A stretch of 64,000 nt of DNA from Flavobacterium daemonense (GTDB lineage Bacteria > Bacteroidota > Bacteroidia > Flavobacteriales > Flavobacteriaceae). Shown here piece after piece: positions 25,883-33,954 of this stretch. The stretch covers positions 372,001 through 436,000 of the forward strand of contig NZ_VJYD01000001.1 in the NCBI RefSeq assembly GCF_007341385.1. Direction: 5' to 3'. The notes below the pieces were generated by a model, which was not told the DNA's origin, did no database searches, and worked only from the letters and a program-made list of their open reading frames with translations. Each line of letters begins with the position of its first letter. The first letter of the stretch is position 1. The position numbers and the translations under genes were made by a program.

Positions 25883-26126
25883 TACTTTGAATTAATTTTT
25901 GGATCTTAATTCTGCTTTTCCAAGACTTAATTTGTAATTCTCTTTTATAAGCTAATTCTTTAGTTTCATATTTTTCAGTATAAACTATTTTCCAATCATC
26001 AGTATTTCCCGTAAAACCTTTACTTTTTTGATTGTGACGAACCAGTCTTTCTTCTAAATTAGAAGTAAATCCAATATAGAATTTATTCTTGCTTTCGCTA
26101 AATAAAATATAAACTATAAAATTCAT
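25875..26126 (-). CDS. Small GIY-YIG nuclease-family protein
   Basis: An 83-residue protein with the GIY-YIG fold: FIVYILFSE (the GIY strand), FYIGFTSNLEERLVRH (the YIG strand and Arg), then a Lys-rich C-terminus (KSWKSRIKIQKLI). The ATG at 26126 is preferred over 26159, because the longer frame would start inside the terminator hairpin of the upstream tRNA. Such UvrC-N/YhbQ-like proteins are common in several copies in Flavobacteriaceae, and their role is unclear. The gene lies just downstream of tRNA-Val, and its stop codon falls within the D-arm end of the tRNA remnant. Confidence 0.85.
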   Translation of the reverse strand: MNFIVYILFSESKNKFYIGFTSNLEERLVRHNQKSKGFTGNTDDWKIVYTEKYETKELAYKRELQIKSWKSRIKIQKLIQSKD

Positions 26127-26141
26127 AAAAGTGTATAAAGC

Positions 26142-26175
26142 AAAAAACTCCAAAATCATAAGACTTTGGAGTTTT
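26142..26175 (-). terminator. Hairpin terminator after tRNA-Val
   Basis: AACTCCAAA / TTTGGAGTT stem flanked by A and T runs, about 11 bases beyond the tRNA 3' end. It lies between the tRNA and the GIY-YIG start. Confidence 0.85.
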
Positions 26176-26185
26176 TGGAATTTTG

Positions 26186-26260
26186 TGGGCGATGAGGGGT
26201 TCGAACCCCCGACCCCCTCGGTGTAAACGAGGTGCTCTGAACCAGCTGAGCTAATCGCCC
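26186..26260 (-). tRNA. tRNA-Val (anticodon TAC)
   Basis: Read on the minus strand, the acceptor stem GGGCGAT pairs with ATCGCCC, the D-arm is GCTCAGCTGGTTCAGAGC, the anticodon arm is CCTCG-TTTACAC-CGAGG with anticodon TAC, and the T-arm has GTTCGAAC. CCA is not encoded. All stems pair (one G-U in the T-stem). Confidence 0.97.
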
Positions 26261-26298
26261 TATTTTACTAGGTTGCTATCATTTCGTGATTGCGAGTG

Positions 26299-26328
26299 CA
26301 AATATACAGCTAGATTTTGTATTTGCAA
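26299..26328 (-). promoter_or_regulatory. Promoter of tRNA-Val
   Basis: On the minus strand TTG (26328-26326), a 19-base spacer and TATATTTG (26306-26299) match the Bacteroidota consensus TTTG-N19-TAnnTTTG. It would start transcription about 33 bases before the tRNA 5' end. Confidence 0.75.
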
Positions 26329-26471
26329 GCATTTTTCGAAAAAAAGTGAAATAAAATTTCAATATAATATTTAGAAAGCTATTTTTCAATGAATTAAAAA
26401 ACTAAAAAAAATCCCAGTTTTCTTAAAATTAGTTAAAAATAAAAAACTGAAAGGCGAATTCACAATATTCT

Positions 26472-26502
26472 TTTGTATTCACTTGCTATAATCATACCTT
26501 TG
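26472..26502 (+). promoter_or_regulatory. Promoter of the ABC exporter gene
   Basis: TTTG (26472-26475), a 19-base spacer and TACCTTTG (26495-26502) are an exact match to the Bacteroidota consensus. The expected start of transcription is near 26508, giving a leader of about 18 bases. Confidence 0.85.
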
Positions 26503-26525
26503 CGCTACCTTAATTGTATATTCAA

Positions 26526-28316
26526 ATGGCTAGATTTCAAGAAAACGATTTACCGAAAGCTAAATTAGACTCTAACTCACTTCAAAAAGCACTCCGAATT
26601 TTTAAATATGCCAAGAACCACAAATGGAAATTTTTCCTTGGCTTGATTTTTCTTTTATTAACCAGCGCCACTGCCCTTGCCTTTCCTAAGTTAATGGGAA
26701 TGCTGGTAGATTGCGTAACGAATAAAGATCTTGGCAAAGCCAATGAAATTGCTCTTGCCTTAATGGGAATTTTGACTTTACAGGCAATTTTCTCTTTTTT
26801 CAGAATTTCACTTTTCGTGAATTTTACCGAAAACTCATTGTCCAATATTCGTTTTGCTTTATATGAAAACTTGGTAAAACTGCCAATGTCTTTCTATTCT
26901 CAAAAACGTGTAGGTGAATTAAATAGTCGAATTTCTGCTGATATTTCGCAATTACAAGACACTTTCACCACAACAATCGCCGAATTTCTTCGTCAATTCA
27001 TCTTAATTATTGGCGGATTTGTGATTTTAGGAAGTATCAGTCCAAAATTGACTTTAATGATGTTGGCTATTGTTCCCGTCGTTGCAGTTGCTGCAGTAAT
27101 ATTTGGAAGATTTATTCGTAAATACGGTAAGAAAACACAGGATAAAGTTGCCGAAAGCCAGGTAATCGTTGAAGAAACATTGCAAGGAATCAGTAATGTT
27201 AAGGCTTTCGCCAATGAATGGTACGAAATCCAGCGCTATAAAAACAAAATCAGAGAAATTGTAAAAATCGCCATAAAAGGTGGACAATATAGAGGTTATT
27301 TTGCTTCGTTTATCATTTTATGTCTTTTTGGATGTGTCGTAGCGGTTGTTTGGTACGGAATCACTTTGACGATTAGAGGCGAAGTTGAAGGCGTTGGTGA
27401 TTTGATTTCGTTTGTACTTTACACTACTTTTATTGGTGCTTCTTTTGGTGGTATTGCCGAGATGTATGCTCAAATCCAGAAAGCAGTTGGAGCAACAGAA
27501 CGCGTTTTTGAACTTTTAGAAGAAACTCCAGAAGCGATCAATGCAAATGCAAAAACACATTCAATTGAGAAAATAAAAGGAAATGTTACGTTCAAAAATG
27601 TTGCGTTCCATTATCCTTCAAGGAAAGAAGTTCAGGTTTTAAAGGATGTGAATTTCTCAGCTGAATTCGGTCAAAAAATTGCTATTGTTGGACCTAGTGG
27701 TGCTGGGAAATCGACAATTTCATCTTTATTATTGCGTTTTTATGACATTACATCAGGAGAAATTTTAGTGGACGGAAAAAATATTCATGATTACGATTTA
27801 GAAAACTTACGTGGCAATATGAGTATTGTACCTCAGGATGTAATTTTATTTGGCGGAACTATCAGAGAAAATATCGCTTACGGAAAACCAGATGCTTCTG
27901 ACGAAGAAATCATGGCAGCTGCAAAACAAGCAAATGCTTTTAATTTCATTGAAGGTTTCCCAGAAAAATTTGAAACATTAGTTGGAGAACGTGGTGTTAA
28001 ATTATCTGGCGGACAACGTCAGCGTATTGCGATTGCGAGAGCGTTGCTTAAAAATCCAAGTATTTTGATTTTAGATGAAGCTACATCGTCTTTAGACAGC
28101 GAAAGCGAAAAACTAGTTCAGGAAGCTTTAGAGGTTTTAATGGAAGGAAGAACAAGCATTATCATTGCTCACCGTCTTTCAACGATTAGAAACGCCGACA
28201 AAATTTTAGTTTTAGACAACGGAAAAATCTCTGAAGAAGGAACGCATCAAGAATTAATAAACCTTGAAAACGGAATTTATAAAAACTTAAGCAATCTTCA
28301 GTTTAGCAATTCTTAA
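26526..28316 (+). CDS. ABC exporter, fused membrane and ATPase domains (MsbA-like)
   Basis: A protein of 596 residues from the ATG at 26526 (the longer frame begins at a TTG). Six membrane helices in the first 330 residues form an ABC type 1 exporter domain. They are followed by a nucleotide-binding domain with Walker A GPSGAGKSTISS, signature LSGGQRQRIAIARALL, Walker B ILILDEATSSLD and the switch His in IIAHRLSTI. It works as a dimer that exports lipids, peptides or drugs; the substrate cannot be told. It stands alone with its own consensus promoter. Confidence 0.92.
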   Translation: MARFQENDLPKAKLDSNSLQKALRIFKYAKNHKWKFFLGLIFLLLTSATALAFPKLMGMLVDCVTNKDLGKANEIALALMGILTLQAIFSFFRISLFVNFTENSLSNIRFALYENLVKLPMSFYSQKRVGELNSRISADISQLQDTFTTTIAEFLRQFILIIGGFVILGSISPKLTLMMLAIVPVVAVAAVIFGRFIRKYGKKTQDKVAESQVIVEETLQGISNVKAFANEWYEIQRYKNKIREIVKIAIKGGQYRGYFASFIILCLFGCVVAVVWYGITLTIRGEVEGVGDLISFVLYTTFIGASFGGIAEMYAQIQKAVGATERVFELLEETPEAINANAKTHSIEKIKGNVTFKNVAFHYPSRKEVQVLKDVNFSAEFGQKIAIVGPSGAGKSTISSLLLRFYDITSGEILVDGKNIHDYDLENLRGNMSIVPQDVILFGGTIRENIAYGKPDASDEEIMAAAKQANAFNFIEGFPEKFETLVGERGVKLSGGQRQRIAIARALLKNPSILILDEATSSLDSESEKLVQEALEVLMEGRTSIIIAHRLSTIRNADKILVLDNGKISEEGTHQELINLENGIYKNLSNLQFSNS

Positions 28317-28357
28317 TTAAATTTCAATTTAGAAATTCCAAATTCTAATTATAAAGT

Positions 28358-28390
28358 AAACCCGACAGGTTTTAAAAACCTGTCGGGTTT
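28358..28390. terminator. AACCCGACAGGTTTT palindrome, copy 1
   Basis: AAACCCGACAGGTTTT and its reverse complement meet directly in a 33-base hairpin, 41 bases past the ABC exporter stop, between convergent genes. Copies: 36761-36793 and, with an inserted inner hairpin, 48184-48229; all three lie between convergent genes. Confidence 0.85.
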
Positions 28391-28418
28391 ATAATTTATT
28401 GTATAAACACAACAAACC

Positions 28419-28483
28419 GAGCCAAAGGCTCTCTAAAAGTTCCGAAGGAACGAACGATATTGTAGAGCTGGACTTCAGTCCAG
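28419..28483. repeat. Three consecutive small hairpins
   Basis: GAGCCAAAGGCTC (28419-28431), GTTCCGAAGGAAC (28439-28451) and CTGGACTTCAGTCCAG (28468-28483) are three perfect hairpins in 65 bases. They lie in the convergent region between the ABC exporter and proline dehydrogenase genes and have no coding potential. Confidence 0.85.
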
Positions 28484-28509
28484 TTTAGACAAAGATTTTC
28501 AAATCCAAT

Positions 28510-28543
28510 AAAAAAAGCTCCAATGAAAATTGGAGCTTTTTTT
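28510..28543 (-). terminator. Strong hairpin terminator
   Basis: AAAAAAGCTCCAAT / ATTGGAGCTTTTTT, a 14-base perfect stem with flanking A and T runs; usable from both strands. Confidence 0.88.
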
Positions 28544-28563
28544 GGGTAAACAATTATCAATTA

Positions 28564-28653
28564 TCAATTAATAATTAACAATTAATAATTAATAATTAAC
28601 AATTAATAATTAACAATTAATAATTAACAATTAATAATTAACAATTAATAATT
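28564..28653. repeat. Tandem repeat of AATTAATAATTAAC (14-base unit)
   Basis: About six copies of a 14-base A/T unit, with one shorter variant, directly after the stop codon of proline dehydrogenase. The unit contains TAA in nearly every frame and has internal dyad symmetry (TTAATAATTAA). Not a CRISPR: there are no spacers. Confidence 0.9.
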
Positions 28654-28656
28654 ATT

Positions 28657-29826
28657 CTATTTTCCTTTTCTACGTTTGCGTTCTGCTTTAATCATAGATA
28701 ATTCACGGCTGGTTTGTCCAGCAACCGAAGTATTTTCTTCAGCGCGGCGAATCAAATACGGCATAACATCTTTAACAGGCCCAAAAGGCAGGTATTTAGC
28801 GTCATTATAACCGTTTTCAGCTAAATTATAACTGATATTGTCACTCATTCCGTATAATTGACCAAACCAGATTCTGCTATCATTTTTAGCGATTCCTTTT
28901 TGAGCCATCATTTCCATTAATTTATAAGAGCTCAATTCATTATGCGTTCCAGCAAAAATTGCCATAGTTTCTAAATGCTCTAACATGTATTGAACGGCAG
29001 CATCATAATTTACATCTGTAGCTTCTTTAGAAACACAAATTGGCGAAACATAGCCTTTTTCTTCAGCACGCTTGTTTTCTTTTTCCATGTATGCACCACG
29101 AACAAGCTTCATTCCAATAAAGAAACCTTCATTTTTAGCAATTTCGTGCAATTTTTTCAAGTAATCCAAACGATCCCAACGGTACATCTGTAAAGTATTA
29201 AATACAATCGCTTTTTCTTTATTGTATTTACGCATCATATCCGTTACTAAATCATCGGCAGCATCCTGCATCCAGCTCTCTTCACCATCAATTAATAAAG
29301 CCACATCTTTTTTGTGCGCTTCACCACAAACTTGGTCAAAACGAGCCACTACTCGATCCCATTCTGCTTGTTCTGCAGGAGTTAAAGTTTGTTTTTCTCC
29401 TAATTTCTCATACAATTCAAAACGTCCTAAACCAGTTGGCTTGAAAACCGCAAACGGAATCGCAAGACGTTCTTTTGCAAAATCAATAGTTCTCAAAGTC
29501 ATTTCAAGAGCGGCATCAAATTGCTCCTCTTCCTCTTTTCCTTCAACTGAATAATCTAATACAGATGAAACACCTTTAGTAAACATTTTGTCTACAACCG
29601 AAAGACAATCATTCTCATTTACACCACCACAAAAATGATCAAAAACAGTAGCACGAATCAAGCCTTCTACCGGAAGGTGCGCTTTTAGAGCAAAATTAGT
29701 TACAGCAGTTCCAATTCTTACAAGAGGCTCACTGTCAATCATTTTAAAAAGAAAGTAAGCTCTATCTAGTTCTGTATCACTTTTTAGCGAAAATGCTACT
29801 TGAGTGTTATCGAATATTTTTTCCAT
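28657..29826 (-). CDS. Proline dehydrogenase (monofunctional)
   Basis: A 389-residue FAD enzyme of the PRODH barrel family, oxidising proline to pyrroline-5-carboxylate at the membrane and feeding electrons to quinone. Visible are the barrel strands VFNTLQMYRWDRLDYL, FIGMKLVRGAYMEKE (with the substrate/FAD-binding RGAY), FAGTHNELSS and, near the C-terminus, YLPFGPVKDVMPYLIRRAEEN, which holds the Arg pair that binds the proline carboxylate. The dehydrogenase for the next step is not fused. A TATCTTTG box (minus strand, 29851-29844) lies 18 bases upstream of the start. Confidence 0.93.
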   Translation of the reverse strand: MEKIFDNTQVAFSLKSDTELDRAYFLFKMIDSEPLVRIGTAVTNFALKAHLPVEGLIRATVFDHFCGGVNENDCLSVVDKMFTKGVSSVLDYSVEGKEEEEQFDAALEMTLRTIDFAKERLAIPFAVFKPTGLGRFELYEKLGEKQTLTPAEQAEWDRVVARFDQVCGEAHKKDVALLIDGEESWMQDAADDLVTDMMRKYNKEKAIVFNTLQMYRWDRLDYLKKLHEIAKNEGFFIGMKLVRGAYMEKENKRAEEKGYVSPICVSKEATDVNYDAAVQYMLEHLETMAIFAGTHNELSSYKLMEMMAQKGIAKNDSRIWFGQLYGMSDNISYNLAENGYNDAKYLPFGPVKDVMPYLIRRAEENTSVAGQTSRELSMIKAERKRRKGK

Positions 29827-30046
29827 TAAGTTTAGTTTTTATGCAAAGATATAGAGTGTTTTGAATATTATTTACGAAATCGTATGATATTTTTTCAAAT
29901 TATCAATACAAGCAATCAAAATTCTAAATTATGAAGTAATTTTTTACCGATGCTTTTTAAAATTATTCAAAATCTGGAAATTAAGAAAGTCGCTTCAGCA
30001 AAAACCAATTTAGAATCATTCGTTTTTAAACAAATTAGGACTAAAG

Positions 30047-30082
30047 TTTGAATATTATTTAGCTTAAAAAGCCTTATTTTTG
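30047..30082 (+). promoter_or_regulatory. Probable promoter of aroB
   Basis: TTTG (30047-30050), a 24-base spacer (longer than the usual 19) and TATTTTTG (30075-30082). The expected transcription start is near 30088, 16 bases before the ATG. Confidence 0.55.
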
Positions 30083-30103
30083 CGGTCAATTAACCCAAGA
30101 AGT

Positions 30104-31171
30104 ATGAAATCTATTCAAGCAAATAATTATTTAGTTCATTTTAACCAAAATGCATACGAAGCTTTAAATAAACATTTAAAAGAGAATAAGTATTCAAGTC
30201 TATTTATTATTGTAGATGATAAAACAAATGAATATTGTCTTTCAAAACTTTTGCCTCAAATTGAAACCGATTTAAACATTGAAATCATTGAATTTGAATC
30301 GGGTGAAGAAAACAAAAACATCGAAACTTGTATTCAAATCTGGAATGTACTTACAGAACTTGGAGCCGACAGAAAATCGCTTGTAATTAATCTAGGCGGT
30401 GGTGTTGTAACCGATTTAGGCGGATTCGTAGCTTCTACCTTTAAAAGAGGTATGGATTTCATCAATATCCCAACCACTTTATTATCTATGGTCGATGCTT
30501 CTGTTGGAGGAAAAACAGGAGTTGATTTAGGAAATCTAAAAAACCAAATTGGTGTAATCAACGTGCCTCAAATGGTTTTGATTGATACAGAATATCTTCA
30601 AACTTTATCGCAAGCTGAAATGCGCTCAGGTTTGGCAGAAATGCTAAAACACGGCCTTATATATGATGCTGCGTATTGGAAACAATTTTTAGACATTCAA
30701 TCAATAGATTATAACGGACTTGACGAACTTATTTACCGTTCGGTTGAGATTAAAAATGATATCGTAATTCAAGATCCTACTGAAAAAAATATTCGTAAAG
30801 CCTTGAATTTTGGACATACTTTAGGACATGCTATTGAAGGGCATTTTTTAGAAAGCGAAACAAAAACAACATTACTGCATGGCGAGGCAATTGCCATTGG
30901 AATGATTCTCGAAAGCTATATTTCATTACAAAAAGGTCTTATTACTGCTACTGAATATTCCGAAATCAAATCGGCTATAAAAAGCATTTACGACGATGTA
31001 ATTATTGAAGAAGACGACATCGATCCGATATTGGAATTGCTGATTCACGACAAAAAAAATGAATACGGCTTGATTCAGTTTGCACTGATTGAAGGCATCG
31101 GAAAAATAAAAATTAACCAATCGGTTGAAAATAAATTAATTCTAGAAGCGTTTCAAGATTATAAATCTTAA
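30104..31171 (+). CDS. aroB: 3-dehydroquinate synthase
   Basis: A protein of 355 residues from the ATG at 30104; the longer frame starts at a TTG that lies inside the promoter -7 box. It is the second enzyme of the shikimate pathway, converting DAHP to 3-dehydroquinate with NAD and a divalent metal. Markers: NLGGGVVTDLGGFVAST, INIPTTLLSMVDASVGGKTG, the metal-binding Glu and His residues in SGLAEMLKHG, FGHTLGHAIEG and LLHGEAIAIGM. Length is normal. Its neighbours are not shikimate genes. Confidence 0.95.
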   Translation: MKSIQANNYLVHFNQNAYEALNKHLKENKYSSLFIIVDDKTNEYCLSKLLPQIETDLNIEIIEFESGEENKNIETCIQIWNVLTELGADRKSLVINLGGGVVTDLGGFVASTFKRGMDFINIPTTLLSMVDASVGGKTGVDLGNLKNQIGVINVPQMVLIDTEYLQTLSQAEMRSGLAEMLKHGLIYDAAYWKQFLDIQSIDYNGLDELIYRSVEIKNDIVIQDPTEKNIRKALNFGHTLGHAIEGHFLESETKTTLLHGEAIAIGMILESYISLQKGLITATEYSEIKSAIKSIYDDVIIEEDDIDPILELLIHDKKNEYGLIQFALIEGIGKIKINQSVENKLILEAFQDYKS

Positions 31172-31190
31172 ATATTTTTTAATCAAAAGG

Positions 31191-31223
31191 ATTGCTTTAG
31201 GTATATATTATTTTTTACATTTG
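31191..31223 (+). promoter_or_regulatory. Promoter upstream of arginine decarboxylase
   Basis: TTG (31192-31194), a 21-base spacer and TACATTTG (31216-31223) fit the Bacteroidota consensus. Transcription would start near 31229-31231, so the arginine decarboxylase mRNA would have a leader of about 240 bases that begins at the ATG of a 59-codon ORF. Confidence 0.7.
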
Positions 31224-31228
31224 CCTCG

Positions 31229-31408
31229 ATGAAAACAAACAGAAAACAAAGACATTTCAGCTCTTATAGAAACAGACTCAACAGTTCTTTATTAAGAATG
31301 CTGGATCGTTTTTATAATAGTAAAAGTCCGTTTTGTTTTGATGTTTTCTTATGTTCAAAAGCCGAGCACGAAAAACTGCCGATTATTTTTGCCAATATTA
31401 GAGTTTGA
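31229..31408 (+). CDS. Small Arg-rich ORF in the arginine decarboxylase leader
   Basis: A 59-codon reading frame, MKTNRKQRHF onward, ending in IIFANIRV. It contains seven Arg residues, five of them in the first 23 codons. Its ATG coincides with the predicted transcription start, so it would be translated from a leaderless message or from the inner ATG at codon 24. It ends 60 bases before the arginine decarboxylase start. I recognise no family. It may be a leader peptide, a small protein or untranslated leader that happens to be open; the Arg content beside an arginine-consuming enzyme makes the first worth testing. Confidence 0.35.
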   Translation: MKTNRKQRHFSSYRNRLNSSLLRMLDRFYNSKSPFCFDVFLCSKAEHEKLPIIFANIRV

Positions 31409-31468
31409 ATTTCAGATTTAGCACCGTTTTTACTAAATTTAAATACAAATTAAAATATTGAAAATTAA

Positions 31469-32872
31469 ATGAATACAAAATATTCTGATCTAATAAACCA
31501 AACATACTATTTTCCACAGGAGGAATTTAAGCTAAACAAAGACAATCTTCAGTTTCATAACATCGATTTGATGAAGCTTGTTGAGCAATACGGAACACCG
31601 TTGAAGTTTACTTATTTGCCTCAAATTTCTGAAAACATCAACAAGGCAAAATCTTGGTTCAGAAAAGCGATGGAAAAAAACAAGTACGAAGCAAAGTATT
31701 ACTATTGTTATTGTACAAAAAGCTCTCATTTTGAATATATTATGAATGAAGCTTTCAAGAATAACATTCATATCGAGACTTCGTCAGCATTTGACGTAAA
31801 TATTGTTGAAAATTTGCTTGAAAACGGAAAAATCAACAAAAGTACTTATGTTATCTGCAATGGTTTCAAAAGAGACGAATATATTAGCAATATTGCGCGA
31901 TTAATCAATAACGGACATAAAAACACAATTCCGATTATTGATAATTATGAAGAGCTTGATTTGCTTCAAGGAGAAATCAAAGGAAAATTCAAAATTGGAA
32001 TCCGAATCGCTGCTGAGGAAGAACCTAAATTTGAGTTTTATACTTCAAGATTAGGAATTGGTTATAAAAATATTGTTTCGTTCTATAAAAAACAAATTCA
32101 GGAAAATGATAAACTGGAGCTAAAAATGCTTCACTTTTTCATCAATACCGGAATCAACGATACATCATATTACTGGAATGAGCTTGTAAAATGTATTAAA
32201 GTTTACATTGCGCTTAAAAAAGAATGCCCTACTCTTGATGGCTTGAACATTGGAGGTGGTTTCCCAATTAAGAACTCGCTTGCTTTTGAATATGATTATC
32301 AATACATGATTGATGAAATTATCAATCAAATTAAAATTGCTTGTGAGGAAGCCGAAGTTGATGTTCCAAATATCTTTACAGAATTTGGTTCGTTTACAGT
32401 AGGTGAAAGTGGCGGTGCAATCTATCAGATTTTGTATCAAAAACAACAAAATGATAGAGAAAAATGGAATATGATCGATTCATCATTCATTACTACTTTG
32501 CCAGATACTTGGGCGATAAATAAACGTTTTATTATGCTGGCAATCAACCGCTGGAATGATACATACGAACGGGTTCTGTTAGGCGGACTGACTTGTGATA
32601 GTGACGATTATTACAACTCAGAACAAAACATGAACGCCATTTATCTGCCTAAATACAACAAAGAAAAGCCATTGTATATAGGTTTCTTTAATACGGGTGC
32701 GTATCAGGAAACAATTGGAGGTTACGGCGGTCTACACCACTGCTTGATTCCACAGCCAAAACATATTTTAATTGATCGTGATGAAAACGGGATTCTTGCA
32801 ACAGAAGTTTTCTCAGAACAACAAACTTCTGACGATGTTTTAAAGATATTAGGCTACAAGAAAAAAATATAA
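31469..32872 (+). CDS. speA: Arginine decarboxylase, PLP fold III type
   Basis: A 467-residue protein of the alanine-racemase-like fold III group, producing agmatine from arginine as the first step of polyamine synthesis. The PLP-Lys region is EAKYYYCYCTKSSHFEY (about 69-85); further markers are RIAAEEEPKFEFYTSRLGI, LNIGGGFPI and EFGSFTVGESGGAIYQ. It is shorter than E. coli SpeA (about 630), as is usual in Bacteroidota. The assignment to arginine rather than another basic amino acid rests on family resemblance. The DHS-like gene follows after 104 bases; no agmatinase gene is adjacent. Confidence 0.85.
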   Translation: MNTKYSDLINQTYYFPQEEFKLNKDNLQFHNIDLMKLVEQYGTPLKFTYLPQISENINKAKSWFRKAMEKNKYEAKYYYCYCTKSSHFEYIMNEAFKNNIHIETSSAFDVNIVENLLENGKINKSTYVICNGFKRDEYISNIARLINNGHKNTIPIIDNYEELDLLQGEIKGKFKIGIRIAAEEEPKFEFYTSRLGIGYKNIVSFYKKQIQENDKLELKMLHFFINTGINDTSYYWNELVKCIKVYIALKKECPTLDGLNIGGGFPIKNSLAFEYDYQYMIDEIINQIKIACEEAEVDVPNIFTEFGSFTVGESGGAIYQILYQKQQNDREKWNMIDSSFITTLPDTWAINKRFIMLAINRWNDTYERVLLGGLTCDSDDYYNSEQNMNAIYLPKYNKEKPLYIGFFNTGAYQETIGGYGGLHHCLIPQPKHILIDRDENGILATEVFSEQQTSDDVLKILGYKKKI

Positions 32873-32976
32873 AAATAACGCAAATTAAAAAGTTAATTAC
32901 TTTAAATTTATTAATTTGCAGTAAGATCGTAAAAGGTTAAAAGCTTTTAATTCAAACAAAAACAAAAAAAAAGGAA

Positions 32977-33945
32977 ATGAAAGGACCAATCAGTCAGTTT
33001 ATTGAAAAACATTATTTACACTTTAACTCTGCTTCTCTTGTAGACGCGGCTAAAGAATATGAGCAGCAGCTGGCTAACGGCGCAAAAATGCTTGTAAGTA
33101 TGGCTGGGGCTATGAGTACAGCTGAAATTGGTAAAATTTTTGCAGAAATAATTCGACAAGATAAAGTACAAATTATTTCATGTACTGGAGCCAATCTAGA
33201 AGAAGACATCATGAATTTAGTAGCTCACTCGCACTACGAAAGAGTTCCTAACTACCGTGATTTGACACCAGAAGATGAATGGGCGCTGCTTGAAAGAGGA
33301 TTAAACCGTGTTACAGACACTTGTATTCCTGAGCATGAGGCTTTCAGACGTTTGCAAAAACATATCTACAAAATTTGGAAAGATGCAGATGACAAAGGAG
33401 AACGTTACTTCCCTCACGAATTCATGTACAAAATGTTATTGTCTGGAGTTCTTGAAGAATACTACGAAATTGATTTAAAAGACAGCTGGATGTATGCAGC
33501 TGCGGAGAAAAATCTTCCAATTATCGTTCCAGGATGGGAAGATAGCACAATGGGAAATATTTTTGCATCATATGTTATTAAAGGCGATTTAAAAGCTTCA
33601 ACAATGAAATCTGGTATTGAGTACATGACTTTCTTAGCTGATTGGTATTCAAAAAACAGTGAAAATGGTATCGGATTTTTCCAAATTGGTGGTGGTATTG
33701 CTGGTGACTTCCCTATTTGTGTTGTACCAATGCTTTATCAAGATATGGAAATGCACGATGTTCCGTTCTGGAGTTATTTCTGCCAAATTTCTGATTCGAC
33801 AACTAGTTACGGATCATATTCAGGAGCTGTTCCAAATGAGAAAATCACTTGGGGTAAATTAGATATCAAAACCCCTAAATTTATTATCGAATCGGATGCT
33901 ACAATTGTTGCGCCGCTAATTTTTGCATATTTATTAGATTTATAG
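32977..33945 (+). CDS. Deoxyhypusine-synthase-like protein
   Basis: A 322-residue NAD-dependent enzyme of the deoxyhypusine synthase fold, whose eukaryotic members transfer the aminobutyl group of spermidine to eIF5A; some bacterial homologues make homospermidine. The lysine that carries the imine intermediate is conserved (ITWGKLDI near the C-terminus). The active-site His of the eukaryotic motif GGG-x-x-KHH is absent: here the sequence is IGGGIAGDFPI. Bacteria lack eIF5A, so a small-molecule amine acceptor is more likely. The gene follows arginine decarboxylase and is tightly followed (9 bases) by an acidic-tail protein. Confidence 0.88.
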   Translation: MKGPISQFIEKHYLHFNSASLVDAAKEYEQQLANGAKMLVSMAGAMSTAEIGKIFAEIIRQDKVQIISCTGANLEEDIMNLVAHSHYERVPNYRDLTPEDEWALLERGLNRVTDTCIPEHEAFRRLQKHIYKIWKDADDKGERYFPHEFMYKMLLSGVLEEYYEIDLKDSWMYAAAEKNLPIIVPGWEDSTMGNIFASYVIKGDLKASTMKSGIEYMTFLADWYSKNSENGIGFFQIGGGIAGDFPICVVPMLYQDMEMHDVPFWSYFCQISDSTTSYGSYSGAVPNEKITWGKLDIKTPKFIIESDATIVAPLIFAYLLDL

Positions 33946-33954
33946 GATATTTTT

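Noticed and set aside
26514..26525. TTG start of the ABC exporter at 26514
   Set aside because: The ATG at 26526 lies a normal distance behind the consensus promoter, and the extra four residues have no support.
28564..28653. Tandem AATTAATAATTAAC repeats as a CRISPR array
   Set aside because: The units are contiguous with no spacers, are only 14 bases long, and no cas genes exist in the window.
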